From Antricoccus suffuscus (lineage in GTDB: Bacteria > Actinomycetota > Actinomycetes > Mycobacteriales > Antricoccaceae), in assembly GCF_003003235.1 (NCBI RefSeq), contig NZ_PVUE01000011.1, positions 62,001 through 126,000 on the forward strand: a stretch of DNA of 64,000 nucleotides. The letters run 5' to 3'. Of the stretch, positions 7,553 through 16,912 are shown piece after piece. Below the pieces are notes generated by a model, which saw only the letters and a program-made list of their open reading frames with translations, ran no database searches and was not told where the DNA came from. The number at the start of each line of letters is the position of its first letter. The first letter of the stretch is position 1. The position numbers and the translations under genes are program-made.

Positions 7553-9139
7553 ATGACGCTGAGACATCAACGTTTCGTTGCCGCCGGCGCCGGAGCCGTA
7601 GCGCTCGCCGTCGCGCTGGCCGGCTGCTCAGGCGGCTCCGGTAGCTCGGGCAGCGGCGGCACCGCGAAGTCCCGCACGATCTACACCGAGGCCACGACCA
7701 ACCCGACGTCATTTGACCCGGCAACGGCGCACGCCGGTGATGACTACGTCGCCGACTCGCTGCTCTACGACACCGTGCTCCACCGGGACGACGACGGCTC
7801 GATCATCGGCGGCCTGGCGACCAAGTGGACGGCGGACTCGGCGTCCAAATACTCGTTCACCATCAGGAAGGACGCGACCTGTGCGGACGGTACGCCGATC
7901 ACCGCGTCGGTGGTCGCCAACTCGCTGAACTACCTCGGCCAGAACAAGACCGGCGACCACGTCTTCGCGCCGCTGGTCTTCGGGGTCGGCGCGCCGACAA
8001 TCACGGCTGACGACCAGACCTCTACGGTCACGATCGAGACGGCGGGGCCTTACGCGAACCTGCTGCCCGGCCTCACCGTCGCACAGTCTGCGATCGTCTG
8101 CCCGGCAGGCCTCGCCGATACCGAGGGGCTCAAGGCCGGCACGGTCAAGGGCGCCTTCTCCGGGCCCTACACGCTCGGCGAGGCGAAGCCGGGCGTGAGT
8201 TACACCTACGACCTGCGCAAGGACTACAAGTCGTGGCCCAAATACTCCAAGCCGCTCAAGGGCGTTCCTGCGTCGAAAATCGTCTTCGGCATCGCGACCG
8301 ACCAGGCGACCACGGCCAACAAGCTGCTCAGCGGAGACCTCGACATCGGCAACATCGGTGGCGAGACGCTCAACCGGTTCAAGGGTAAGGACTACAACCA
8401 AGTCACGACCGTGATCGCGAACGTCTACGTGATGTTCAACGAGCGCGCCGGACACTATTTCGCCGACAAGCCCGATGCGCGGAAGGCCGTCGCGCAGGCG
8501 ATCGACCGTTCGGCGTTCAACAAGGTCTTCTCGGCCGGCGTGAGCCCGCTGTTCAACTCGATCGTGCCAAAGACGTACGACTGCGCCAACACGGACAAGT
8601 CACTGATCGAGAAGTACGACAAGTCGGCGGCCGCCAAGGTCCTCACCGGCGCCAACATCAAGATGGTCGCCTCGACGGCCTTCGGAGACCAAGGTAAGGG
8701 CGCGGAGTACATCCAACAGGTGCTCAGCGACGCCGGCGCAAAGGTCGACCTGAAGAAGACCGACAACGCGACCTGGGCGACCGAGACGCAGAAGCCGGGC
8801 GGGGACTGGGATATCACGATCATGGGTGACATCAACGCCGCGAAACTGATCAGCTCGTCATTGGACCGCGTCATGGGCCCCTCGATCGAACAAGGCGGTC
8901 GCAATATCGGCGCTAATAACAATCCCGACGGTGCGGCGGCCCTGAAGGCGGCGCTCGCGACGACCGACAAGACCCAACAGTGCAAGGATTACCAGACCGC
9001 ACAGAAGACCATGCTCGAGCGCGACGATGTCGTGCCACTGGGCGGGATCGTCTGGAACACGACCTCGCAGCCCGACGTGGTGGTGAAGGCGCCCGGTGGC
9101 ACCTTGAACTACACCACGACGCGGATTGTCAGCAACTGA
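7553..9139 (+). CDS. Peptide ABC transporter substrate-binding lipoprotein (SBP family 5)
   Basis: A 528-residue extracytoplasmic solute-binding protein of the oligopeptide/nickel (SBP_bac_5) family. It has a lipoprotein signal peptide ending in the lipobox VALAGC with Cys25, then a Gly/Ser-rich tether. Family landmarks include TTNPTSFDPATAHAGDDYV near the N-terminus, GSIIGGLATKW, the FTIRKDATCADGTPITA segment, and ARKAVAQAIDRSAF. ATG at 7553 with GGAAG upstream is chosen; the reading frame is open further upstream within the amidohydrolase gene. It is the first gene of the transporter part of the operon, and translation of the permease begins 2 bases after its stop. The peptide class bound is not evident from sequence; the neighbouring amidohydrolase suggests acyl- or dipeptides. 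Confidence 0.93.
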   Translation: MTLRHQRFVAAGAGAVALAVALAGCSGGSGSSGSGGTAKSRTIYTEATTNPTSFDPATAHAGDDYVADSLLYDTVLHRDDDGSIIGGLATKWTADSASKYSFTIRKDATCADGTPITASVVANSLNYLGQNKTGDHVFAPLVFGVGAPTITADDQTSTVTIETAGPYANLLPGLTVAQSAIVCPAGLADTEGLKAGTVKGAFSGPYTLGEAKPGVSYTYDLRKDYKSWPKYSKPLKGVPASKIVFGIATDQATTANKLLSGDLDIGNIGGETLNRFKGKDYNQVTTVIANVYVMFNERAGHYFADKPDARKAVAQAIDRSAFNKVFSAGVSPLFNSIVPKTYDCANTDKSLIEKYDKSAAAKVLTGANIKMVASTAFGDQGKGAEYIQQVLSDAGAKVDLKKTDNATWATETQKPGGDWDITIMGDINAAKLISSSLDRVMGPSIEQGGRNIGANNNPDGAAALKAALATTDKTQQCKDYQTAQKTMLERDDVVPLGGIVWNTTSQPDVVVKAPGGTLNYTTTRIVSN

Positions 9140-9141
9140 TC

Positions 9142-10164
9142 ATGACTGAGGTGACGTCGGTGTCCGACGCGCGCGCTGAGGCCGACGACCGGACTGCGAC
9201 CCGCGGGATGTCCCCGTGGGCGCAGTTCGCCGTCAAACGCGCACTCGGGCTGGTAATGACGGTCGTCGTGCTGGTGCTCGTCACGTTTTTCATCGTTCGG
9301 CTGATTCCCGGCGACCCGGCGGTCAACGCCGCCGGGTCGGATGCGTCACCTCAGCAAATCGAGGTCATTCGCAGCCAGCTGGGCCTGGACGTGCCGCTGC
9401 CGCAGCAGTTCGTCAACTACGTCGGTGGACTGCTGCACGGCGACCTGGGTCAGTCCTTCTCGCTGCACGGCTCGGTCGTTTCGGTCGTCTTCGCGCGGTT
9501 GCCCTTCACTGCAGGCATTGCGTTCATCGCGATGGCCGTGGTGCTGGTCGTCGCCGTACCCGTCGGGATGGCGGTCGGCGTACTGACTCGGGGTGGCCGC
9601 AAGCGCTGGCTGGACACGGTGTTCGGGTTCGGCACGGGTCTCGTGGCCGCGATCCCGTCGTACGTCATGGCGACCTTCCTCGTGTTGATCTTCGCAGTCA
9701 GCCTGACGTTGTTTCCGCCGGCTTACTCGCGGGTGCATCCGGCCGCGTCCTTCGTGCTTCCGGTGTTAGGCCTGGCGATCGGGCCGGCGTGCATCGTTGC
9801 GCGCGTTGTACGCCGGGAGACAGCCGTCGTACTCGAGCAGGACTTCATGCGTACCGCGCGTGGGTGGCGCCTGCGAGGCGCTCGGCTCTATGGCAAGTAC
9901 GCGTTGCCGGCCCTGCTGACGAGCACGCTCACCCTCAGCGGACTGATCCTGACCTCGATGCTCGGCAGCGCGATCGTGGTCGAGACCGTGTTTGGCTGGC
10001 CGGGGCTCGGGTTGGGCATCGTGCAAGCCATCGTCAACAAGGACTATCCAGTTATTCAAGGGATCATCCTGGTGCTCGGACTGCTTGCCGCGCTGCTGAC
10101 CCTGTTCGTCGACATCATCCTGGGTCTGATCGACCCCCGGACCCTTGGTGGCAAACATGACTAA
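9142..10164 (+). CDS. Peptide ABC transporter permease (DppB type)
   Basis: A 340-residue inner-membrane permease of the DppB/OppB family. The N-terminal helix carries the family pattern LVTFFIVRLIPGDPA, followed by an extracytoplasmic loop (IEVIRSQLGLDVPLPQQF) and five more hydrophobic segments. The EAA loop that docks the ATPase is EQDFMRTARGWRLRGARLYGKYALP. ATG at 9142 follows the SBP stop by two bases, so translation is coupled. The 3' end overlaps the next gene by 8 bases. It pairs with the permease half of the following fusion protein to form the channel. Confidence 0.93.
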   Translation: MTEVTSVSDARAEADDRTATRGMSPWAQFAVKRALGLVMTVVVLVLVTFFIVRLIPGDPAVNAAGSDASPQQIEVIRSQLGLDVPLPQQFVNYVGGLLHGDLGQSFSLHGSVVSVVFARLPFTAGIAFIAMAVVLVVAVPVGMAVGVLTRGGRKRWLDTVFGFGTGLVAAIPSYVMATFLVLIFAVSLTLFPPAYSRVHPAASFVLPVLGLAIGPACIVARVVRRETAVVLEQDFMRTARGWRLRGARLYGKYALPALLTSTLTLSGLILTSMLGSAIVVETVFGWPGLGLGIVQAIVNKDYPVIQGIILVLGLLAALLTLFVDIILGLIDPRTLGGKHD

Positions 10165-11866
10165 CCCGGTCACCGTCCCCGACGAGACTCCAACGCAACG
10201 CGCGCGATCCTTCTACTGGACGTTCGGCTTGATCGCCGGGCTGGTGCTGTTCGGCATCATTTTGCTGATCGGGATCGTCGCCCCGCTGGTGATGTCGCAC
10301 TCGGCGAACGCCTTGTCCTCGCACGCGAGTGCGCCGCCGTCCGCGAAACACTGGTTCGGCACGGACGAGTTCGGAAGAGACATGCTCGCGCGCTCACTGG
10401 TCGCGACCCGACTGACCCTGATCATGACCGCTGCGGCGACGGCTATCTCCGTCGTGATCGGCGTGCTGCTCGGTACCGGCATTTGGCTTGCGCCTCGTCG
10501 GGTCCGCGAGCTTGGTCTGCGCGCTGTCGAGGTCGCCGTGTCCTATCCGGGGCTGCTGGTCGCATTGATCATTACCTCGATCATCGGCGCCGGGGCGGTG
10601 GCCGTGGTGATCGGCATCGGGATCGCCGGCATACCCGCCTGGGGCCGACTTACCGCCAACCTGGCATCGGACGTGTCGCGGCGCGATTTCGTTGTCACTG
10701 CGCGGCTGCTCGGCGTACCTGGCCGTAAGGTCATCACCCGCCACCTGCTGCCCAACATGGCCGAGCCGATGCTCATCCTGGTCGCCTCCGGGTTTGCGGT
10801 TTCGCTGATTGAGCTGTCCGGACTGTCGTTTGTGGGGCTCGGCGTACAGTCGCCGAGCTACGACTACGGCAAGCTGCTGATCGATGCGCTGCCGGCGATC
10901 TACACCCGCCCGGCTCAGGTGTTCGGGCCGGCGTTGATGATCGTGCTGACGATCCTCAGCGTCATGCTGATCGGCGACGGACTGGCGGCGGCGGCCGATC
11001 CGCGCACGGCACAGCGGCGGCGCAAGCACATTCAGATCCCTTCCGCGGGCCGGGAGACGGAGGTGCGCTCGGACTCGTCGTTTGTCTCGGTCCAGGACCT
11101 TCGGGTCAGCACCGACCGTGGGACCGAACTGCTGCACGGGGTCTCGTTCACCATCGAACGTGGCGAGATCGTCGGTGTGGTGGGGGAGTCGGGCTCCGGG
11201 AAGTCCGTCACGGCGATGGCTTTGGCGAAGCTGCTCGCCGAGGGGCTCACCGCTTCCGCGTCTGAGGTACGTGTCGGCGAGATGGACATGCTCGGCAGAG
11301 TTTCCCGCCGCAAGCTGGCGACGACGGTAGCGCTGGTCTATCAAGATCCGGGTACGACGTTCAGCCCCGCGTTGCGGATGGGCAGTCAGCTCAGCGAAGT
11401 ACTACGCACCCACGGCAACCAGTCGAAGAAGAAGGCCCGCGAGTTGGTGCTCGGCGCACTCACCACTGTTCACATGAGCTCGCCGGAGCGTCGCCTGCGT
11501 CAGCATCCGCACGAGTTGTCCGGTGGGATGCGTCAACGGGCGATGATCGCCGCGGCTCTCGCGGCGAAACCTGAGCTGATCATCGCGGACGAGCCGACTA
11601 CGGCGCTTGACGTCACGGTGCAGGCGGAGATCCTCCGTGAATTCAAGAGGATAAACAAGGATCGGGCGGTATCGATGCTGTTCATCTCGCATGACATCGG
11701 CGTCGTGGAGGAGTTGTGCGACCGGGTACTGGTGATGAACGCCGGTGAGATTGTGGAGGAACTGTCATGGCGCCAGCTCGCCGAACGCGACGTGCGGCAT
11801 CCGTACACGAAGAAGCTCATCGCGGCGACCCCGAGCCTGTCAGATCCGTTGCCGGTGCGCGCGTGA
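10157..11866 (+). CDS. Peptide ABC transporter permease-ATPase fusion (DppC-DppD)
   Basis: A 569-residue fusion. Residues 1 to about 285 are a DppC-type permease: one N-terminal helix, the GTDEFGRDMLAR signature, then five helices with the EAA loop DFVVTARLLGVPGRKVITRHLLP. A basic linker (AQRRRKHIQIP) leads into a full ABC ATPase at about 310-569, with Walker A GESGSGKS (about 343-350), the Q-loop in LVYQDPGTTF, signature LSGGMRQR (about 454) and Walker B LIIADEPT. The C-terminal oligopeptide-type tail ends at the stop. Permease-ATPase fusions of this kind exist in actinobacteria, but separate genes are commoner. There is no frameshift or intervening stop, so the fusion is read directly. The last 4 bases overlap the second ATPase (GTGA). 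Confidence 0.93.
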   Translation: MTNPVTVPDETPTQRARSFYWTFGLIAGLVLFGIILLIGIVAPLVMSHSANALSSHASAPPSAKHWFGTDEFGRDMLARSLVATRLTLIMTAAATAISVVIGVLLGTGIWLAPRRVRELGLRAVEVAVSYPGLLVALIITSIIGAGAVAVVIGIGIAGIPAWGRLTANLASDVSRRDFVVTARLLGVPGRKVITRHLLPNMAEPMLILVASGFAVSLIELSGLSFVGLGVQSPSYDYGKLLIDALPAIYTRPAQVFGPALMIVLTILSVMLIGDGLAAAADPRTAQRRRKHIQIPSAGRETEVRSDSSFVSVQDLRVSTDRGTELLHGVSFTIERGEIVGVVGESGSGKSVTAMALAKLLAEGLTASASEVRVGEMDMLGRVSRRKLATTVALVYQDPGTTFSPALRMGSQLSEVLRTHGNQSKKKARELVLGALTTVHMSSPERRLRQHPHELSGGMRQRAMIAAALAAKPELIIADEPTTALDVTVQAEILREFKRINKDRAVSMLFISHDIGVVEELCDRVLVMNAGEIVEELSWRQLAERDVRHPYTKKLIAATPSLSDPLPVRA

Positions 11867-12657
11867 GCACCGAACGCCGGTCGTCGGCACTGACGATCGA
11901 AGACCTGACGGTTACCTTCGGACACGGCGCTAGCGCTGCAACGGTGCTGCACTCGATCAGCATGGAGTTGCCGGCCGGCCGCACGGTCGGCCTCGTGGGG
12001 GAGTCGGGGTCGGGGAAGTCCACGGTGGCCAAGGCGATTGTGGGGATTGTCGAACCGGTGGCCGGGTCGATCTCTCTCAATGGGACGGACCTCGCGACAT
12101 TGTCGAAGCGCGACCGGTTGGACTTCCGCCGCAAGGTGCAGATGATTCCTCAGGACCCGTACTCGTCGCTGAACCCGCGTCGTACGGTCGGTCAGACAAT
12201 GGCCGAGTCGATCGATCCGGCGCACGATGAGGTGCGTAAGCATCGGGACAGGATCGTGCACTGGCTTGAGCTAGTGCGCCTCGATGCCGACTCTATTGAC
12301 CGCTACCCGCACGAGTTCTCTGGCGGACAGCGGCAGCGGATCGCTATTGCCCGTGCGTTGGTGATCGAGCCCGAGGTAATCATCGCCGACGAGATCACCT
12401 CTGCTTTGGATGTATCGGTGCAGGCGGAGATCCTGGCGTTGATCGCGCGGTTGCGCGCCGAACTGCAACTGACGATGTTGTTCATCTCGCACAACCTCGC
12501 CGTCGTACGCCACGTCAGTGACGACGTCGTCGTGCTCTATCGCGGCGATATCGTCGAACAGTCCAATAGCGAGGCGCTGTTTCGCGCGCCGCGGCACGAT
12601 TACACGAAGGCGCTGTTGGCCGCCGTGCCGGGATCGCCGACCTTCAGCCTCGACTGA
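11863..12657 (+). CDS. Peptide ABC transporter ATP-binding protein (DppF type)
   Basis: A 264-residue ABC ATPase, the second nucleotide-binding subunit of the importer. It has Walker A GESGSGKST, the DppF/OppF hallmark QMIPQDPYSSLNPR, signature FSGGQRQR, Walker B VIIADEIT and the switch His in LFISHNLAV. It is somewhat shorter than typical DppF proteins (about 320), lacking most of the C-terminal peptide-transporter extension. The GTG at 11863 overlaps the fusion gene's stop as GTGA, which decides the start over the longer open frame. It is the last gene of the amidohydrolase-transporter operon, followed by a long inverted repeat that may terminate transcription. Confidence 0.93.
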   Translation: MSTERRSSALTIEDLTVTFGHGASAATVLHSISMELPAGRTVGLVGESGSGKSTVAKAIVGIVEPVAGSISLNGTDLATLSKRDRLDFRRKVQMIPQDPYSSLNPRRTVGQTMAESIDPAHDEVRKHRDRIVHWLELVRLDADSIDRYPHEFSGGQRQRIAIARALVIEPEVIIADEITSALDVSVQAEILALIARLRAELQLTMLFISHNLAVVRHVSDDVVVLYRGDIVEQSNSEALFRAPRHDYTKALLAAVPGSPTFSLD

Positions 12658-12670
12658 GGTGCCCTCTCGA

Positions 12671-12732
12671 GTCACGGCAGTCTCCTCCTTGTGCTGCCTA
12701 TCAAGGCGTGACTGGGAGGAGGTTGCCGTGAC
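12671..12732. terminator. Long inverted repeat between convergent genes, candidate bidirectional terminator
   Basis: GTCACGGCAGTCTCCTCC (12671-12688) pairs with 12715-12732 at 16 of 18 positions around a 26-base loop. It lies between the 3' ends of the convergent dppF-like gene and the P450 gene. There is no strong U-tract, so intrinsic termination is plausible but not certain. Confidence 0.5.
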
Positions 12733-12757
12733 CAGGGGTGGCGAGACGCGCAGGCGG

Positions 12758-14041
12758 TTACGGAATGTGTACCGGCAAGTGACGGACGCCGTGGATGAAT
12801 TCGCTGCGCAGCATCTCCGGTTCGCCGATCTTCATGTCCGGGAGCTTGGTGAGGATCTGCGAGAACAGCGCGCGCAGCTGGGTCTTCGCAACACCGCTGC
12901 CAAGACAGAAGTGCACGCCTCCACCGCCGAAACCCACGTGTGGGTTACGCCCGCGATGCAGGTCGAACTTGCCGGGATTGTCGAACACCGACTCGTCTCG
13001 GTTGCCTGAGCAGTAGAAAATAACGACTTTGTCGCCGGCTTGTATGTGTTCGCCGCGAAGCTCGAGATCCTGCGTCGCGGTGCGGGCGAACTCAAGGACC
13101 GGTGATGCGTGCCGGATGAATTCGTCGATTGAACTCATGATCCGACCGTCGAAGTCTTCCATGAGCCATTCCCGCTGGTCGAGATTGTCCCAGAGCGTCA
13201 TGACGGTGCGCGCGGTCGTCTGCTTCGTCGTGTCGTTGCCCGCCACGCTGAGCAGCAGCATGACCGCGCCCATCTCCGACTCGTTGAGCGGGTGACCGAA
13301 GATGTCATCGGCGTTGGCGAGCGCAGTCGCGATGTCGTCCTTGGGATCCTTCCGCCGCTGGGCTACCAGATCAAGGCCGATTCCGACGAGGGTGTTGATC
13401 TGATCCTGGACGAACTCCATTGGGTTGGCGCCGCCATTGATCTCCGGGTCGTTGGCGCCGATAAACCGATCACCCGCGAGAGCGAACGTCTCGACCAGGT
13501 GCTCCGGCACGCCGACCATGTCCGCGACCGTCATCATCGGCAGTTTGGCAGCAACCTCCTCGACGAAGTCGATATCGCCGGCGCCACGCACGCGATCGAT
13601 GATTTGCTCGGCCCGGGTATTGATCTGATCCGCGAGGCGGCGGACGGCCTTGGGCGTGAACGCTGCGCTGATGGTCCGCCGGTATTTCGTGTGAAGCGGC
13701 GGGTCCATCTCCAGGAACGACGGTGACTGGATCATGTCCGGCACTCGCGGACGCAGCATGATGTTTGTTCGCTGCTGGTCAGAGCTAAAGAGCTCCTGGT
13801 TCTGGCTGACGTAGGTAATGTCCTCTGCCTTGACGACCGCCCAGAATCCCTTTTCTTTGTGGACCTCCGGTGGTACCGAGACGTCCTGAAGGGGATGGTG
13901 CCAACTCACCGGTGCGTTTTTTCGCAGCCACCCGAACGTCTTATCGCGCTCGTCGAAGGATTTCAACCAGAACTCCGGACTCGAAATGTCCTTGTCGGTG
14001 GTGAGTGGATGCTCGTGCGCGCTAGGCAAAACAATCGTCAT
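12758..14041 (-). CDS. Cytochrome P450
   Basis: A 427-residue soluble bacterial P450. The haem-binding loop FGGGGVHFCLG has the thiolate Cys at residue 379. The I-helix oxygen-activation motif is AGNDTT, and the K-helix ExxR is EFIR in DEFIRHASPVLEFARTA. The overall pattern (EMDPPLHTKYRR, long N-terminus with WLKSFDERDKTFGWLR) resembles the CYP125/CYP142/CYP124 group of actinobacterial sterol and fatty-acid hydroxylases. ATG at 14041 has GGAGAG upstream; earlier in-frame ATGs lack a site. The CoA transferase gene ends 81 bp upstream in the same direction, suggesting a shared degradative pathway with CoA-activated intermediates. No ferredoxin gene is adjacent. Substrate unknown. Confidence 0.93.
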   Translation of the reverse strand: MTIVLPSAHEHPLTTDKDISSPEFWLKSFDERDKTFGWLRKNAPVSWHHPLQDVSVPPEVHKEKGFWAVVKAEDITYVSQNQELFSSDQQRTNIMLRPRVPDMIQSPSFLEMDPPLHTKYRRTISAAFTPKAVRRLADQINTRAEQIIDRVRGAGDIDFVEEVAAKLPMMTVADMVGVPEHLVETFALAGDRFIGANDPEINGGANPMEFVQDQINTLVGIGLDLVAQRRKDPKDDIATALANADDIFGHPLNESEMGAVMLLLSVAGNDTTKQTTARTVMTLWDNLDQREWLMEDFDGRIMSSIDEFIRHASPVLEFARTATQDLELRGEHIQAGDKVVIFYCSGNRDESVFDNPGKFDLHRGRNPHVGFGGGGVHFCLGSGVAKTQLRALFSQILTKLPDMKIGEPEMLRSEFIHGVRHLPVHIP

Positions 14042-14122
14042 ATCGGCTCTCCGAAACCTCATCGCGTGGTTTCGGTCACTATATGGCAATCGTCGCGATT
14101 AGGGCATCGCGATCGTCGTGGG

Positions 14123-15289
14123 CTAGCCGAACTCGGCGCGGACTTCGTCGCTGTCCTGGCCAATGACGGCGGGCGAGGCATTCGTCTGTGCGTAGTCGAA
14201 CGACGAGTAGCGCACCGGCGGCCGCACGGAGCGGACGGTCCGGTCGCCATCGCGGGACTCGAGCGCGAGGTCGTTGACCGAGAACTGCTCAGAGGCGGTG
14301 ATGGCGGCGTAATCCTGCAGCCTGCCGTAGACCATCTCGCTTTCTTCGAAGATCTTGACCCACTCATCGGTCGTGTGCTGCCGCAGTATGTCCATGACGA
14401 TCGGGACGAGCGTGTCTCGGTTGGCTGTGCGCAGATTCTGGGTCGCGTAGTCCTCGCCAGCCAACACTTCGGATCCGGTCACCTTGAGGAACGCGTCCCA
14501 ATGTTTCACCGAATTTGCGGAGAAAACGATGTAGCCGTCTTTGGTCTGGTAGAGCCCCGACGGTGCGGACATGGCGGCCTGGTTGCCGTTTCGTGTCGGC
14601 GCGACACCGTGAGTCAGGTACTCCGAGAAATGATGTGTGTGCAGGCTGATGCCACAGTCGAATAGGCAAGTCTGGATGCACTCGCCGATGCCATGCCGCT
14701 CGCGGTTGAGCAGCGCCGCGAGGATGGCTTGAAACATGACGTGACCGGTCGTGACATCGACGACGTGCGTGCCGATCCGCTGGGGAGGGCCATCGGGCTC
14801 GCCGCAGAGCTCCAGCAGTCCGGTCTCTGCCTGTAGCGCGCCATCGAAGCCGGGCCGTGTGCGCCCCGGGCCGTCGGGACCGAACCCGCTGATCAGACCG
14901 TAGATAAGTCGCGGGTTCTCCGCGCGCAAAGCGTCATAGCCTAGGCCGAGCCGCTCCATGACCCCCGGCCGGAATGCTGAGACCACGACATCCGCCTTGC
15001 GGGCGATCTTCTTCGCGAGTGCAAGATCGTCCTCCTGGCGCAGATCGAGCACGATCGAGCGCTTCCCCCGGTTGAACGCGTCGTACACCGGGGAGGCGAT
15101 GATGGAAGGATCACTGCTGCCGTAGGTGCGGCCGTTGTCGCCGGTGGGTGGTTCGACCTTGATCACCGTCGCACCGAGGTCCGCGCACATCATCGTGGAC
15201 ATGGGCCCGGCAATGACCTGCGTGAAATCGAGCACCAGCATGTCGTCCATCGGGCGTGGCGAAGCGGTGTGGGGGGCGGTGGTGGTCAT
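14123..15289 (-). CDS. CaiB/BaiF family (class III) CoA transferase
   Basis: A 388-residue class III acyl-CoA transferase, moving CoA between carboxylic acids. Family features are the N-terminal LVLDFTQVIAGPMSTMMCADLGATVIKVEPP, the RGKRSIVLDLRQ segment, VVVSAFRPGVMERLGLGYD, and the GFDGALQAETGLL region; the catalytic Asp is probably in the TGLLELCGEPDG-to-VVDVTTG stretch (not pinned by eye). ATG at 15289 is chosen over an upstream in-frame ATG because the family sequence begins shortly after it. It lies between the sugar porter and the P450 on the same strand. With the P450 it suggests breakdown of a hydroxylated or sterol-like carboxylic acid, which is inference. Confidence 0.92.
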   Translation of the reverse strand: MTTTAPHTASPRPMDDMLVLDFTQVIAGPMSTMMCADLGATVIKVEPPTGDNGRTYGSSDPSIIASPVYDAFNRGKRSIVLDLRQEDDLALAKKIARKADVVVSAFRPGVMERLGLGYDALRAENPRLIYGLISGFGPDGPGRTRPGFDGALQAETGLLELCGEPDGPPQRIGTHVVDVTTGHVMFQAILAALLNRERHGIGECIQTCLFDCGISLHTHHFSEYLTHGVAPTRNGNQAAMSAPSGLYQTKDGYIVFSANSVKHWDAFLKVTGSEVLAGEDYATQNLRTANRDTLVPIVMDILRQHTTDEWVKIFEESEMVYGRLQDYAAITASEQFSVNDLALESRDGDRTVRSVRPPVRYSSFDYAQTNASPAVIGQDSDEVRAEFG

Positions 15290-15418
15290 GTGGGTCCAGG
15301 TCCTCTCATACGGCGTGCGATACGTCGGCGACCGGCGGTCTGTATCGACGTCACCGTTGCACTTTTCCACACCCCATATGGGCCGTGGCGGCCCGGTTCG
15401 GGTAGCCGTTCGACGCCG

Positions 15419-16912
15419 CTATGAGTGGCGAGCGCGGGACCTGCGAACAATCGGCTCGGCAAGTTTGCCGGTGCCCATCTCTTCCAGCTCAAGCCCACGA
15501 GTCTCGACCACCTTTGTCTTGACGAAGATGAACGAGAGTACGGCGCACAGCACGTAGAACCCATACGTGACGGGTAGACCTAATTTCTCACTCATGACGG
15601 GGAACGAGACCGTAATAAGGAAGTTGCATATCCACTGAGCCGCCGCAGCCACCGAAAGTGCCGCCGCGCGAATTTTGTTGGGGAACATCTCGCCGAGAAG
15701 AACCCAAACGACCGGACCCCAGGTCGCACCGAAGAAGACGACAAACATGTTCGCGCCGATGAGCGCAAGCAGGCCCCAAGGGTTCCCGAGATGGACGGCG
15801 CCCGAGGAATCAATTGAGGACTGGGTGAACGCCACGGTCGCCAGGCCGAGTGAGATCGCCATTCCGGCAGAGCCGATGAGTAGAAGCCTCTTGCGTCCGA
15901 TCTTGTCGACCAGCGCGATCGCCACCAGGGTGACGAGGATATTGAGGACCGAGGTGAACACCGAGATGAGCGCCGAGTCTTCTTTGGAGAAGCCAACCGA
16001 ACTCCACAATGTCGTGGAGTAGTAGAAGATGACGTTGATGCCGACCAGCTGCTGAAACGCGGACAGCGCGATGCCCACCCAGACAATCGGCATGAGTCCA
16101 AAGGCCGGGCCACGGATGTCCTTCATCGTGGGTTGGTGCTCGGTATCGAGGGTCTCCTTGATCTCGGCGGCCTTCTGTTCTGCTTCGTCGCCGACCGTCG
16201 TATGAAGGACTTTCAGGGCCTCACGCATGCGTCCTTTAGCGACGAGGAACCGCGGCGACTCCGGGATCTGGAGGGCGAGTATTCCGTAGACAATCGCGGG
16301 GATGACGCCGACGAGAAACATCCACTGCCATGCCTGCAAGCCGAGGACGATGTTCTGCGCGTTCTTCTCGCCGGTGGAGTCGGTCCCGGCAGCATTGAGG
16401 AAGAATGCATCCGACAACAGAGCTACGAAGATACCGAGCACGATCGCGAGCTGCTGCAATGATCCGAGACGCCCGCGGATCGCTGCCGGCGCGATTTCGG
16501 CGATGTACGCCGGCGCGATGACCGACGCGATACCGATACCGACGCCGCCGACTACTCGCCAAAAGGCCAGGTCCCATGCGGCAAAGGGAAACGACGATCC
16601 GACCGCGGATAGAGCAAAGAGGACGGCCCCGATGACCATGACCCTCGTGCGGCCCCACCTGTCGGCCCATCCGCCGGCCAGCCACGCGCCCACGGCCGAG
16701 CCGAGTAATGCGATGGCTACGACTAGTCCTTTAACGAATGCCGACAGCGCGAAGTGACCGGCGATCGCGTCTACGGCGCCATTAATGACGGACGAGTCGA
16801 AGCCGAATAGAAATCCGCCAACCGCCGCCGCGACGGCCAGCATGATGACCTTGCCGCGGTGGTGCGACGCGGCATCCGCTGATGAACTTCCGTACTCTTC
16901 CTCAAGTGCCAT
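15419..16912 (-). CDS. MFS sugar porter family transporter
   Basis: A 497-residue 12-helix transporter of the sugar porter (MFS 2.A.1.1) family, taking up monosaccharides or polyols by proton symport. Signatures are GFLFGFDSSVINGA in helix 1, the GGWADRWGRTR loop between helices 2 and 3, AYIAEIAPAAIRGRLGSLQQL, PESPRFLVAKGR in the central loop, FQQLVGINVIFYYSTTLW in helix 7 (sugar contact) and ALVDKIGRKRLLLIG. A loop insertion around TDSTGEKNAQN is typical of bacterial XylE-like members. The ATG has GAGGT 7 bases upstream. Neighbours do not reveal the sugar. The 139 bp upstream contain CACAAAATGTG, a short palindrome, but no recognisable operator. Confidence 0.92.
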   Translation of the reverse strand: MALEEEYGSSSADAASHHRGKVIMLAVAAAVGGFLFGFDSSVINGAVDAIAGHFALSAFVKGLVVAIALLGSAVGAWLAGGWADRWGRTRVMVIGAVLFALSAVGSSFPFAAWDLAFWRVVGGVGIGIASVIAPAYIAEIAPAAIRGRLGSLQQLAIVLGIFVALLSDAFFLNAAGTDSTGEKNAQNIVLGLQAWQWMFLVGVIPAIVYGILALQIPESPRFLVAKGRMREALKVLHTTVGDEAEQKAAEIKETLDTEHQPTMKDIRGPAFGLMPIVWVGIALSAFQQLVGINVIFYYSTTLWSSVGFSKEDSALISVFTSVLNILVTLVAIALVDKIGRKRLLLIGSAGMAISLGLATVAFTQSSIDSSGAVHLGNPWGLLALIGANMFVVFFGATWGPVVWVLLGEMFPNKIRAAALSVAAAAQWICNFLITVSFPVMSEKLGLPVTYGFYVLCAVLSFIFVKTKVVETRGLELEEMGTGKLAEPIVRRSRARHS

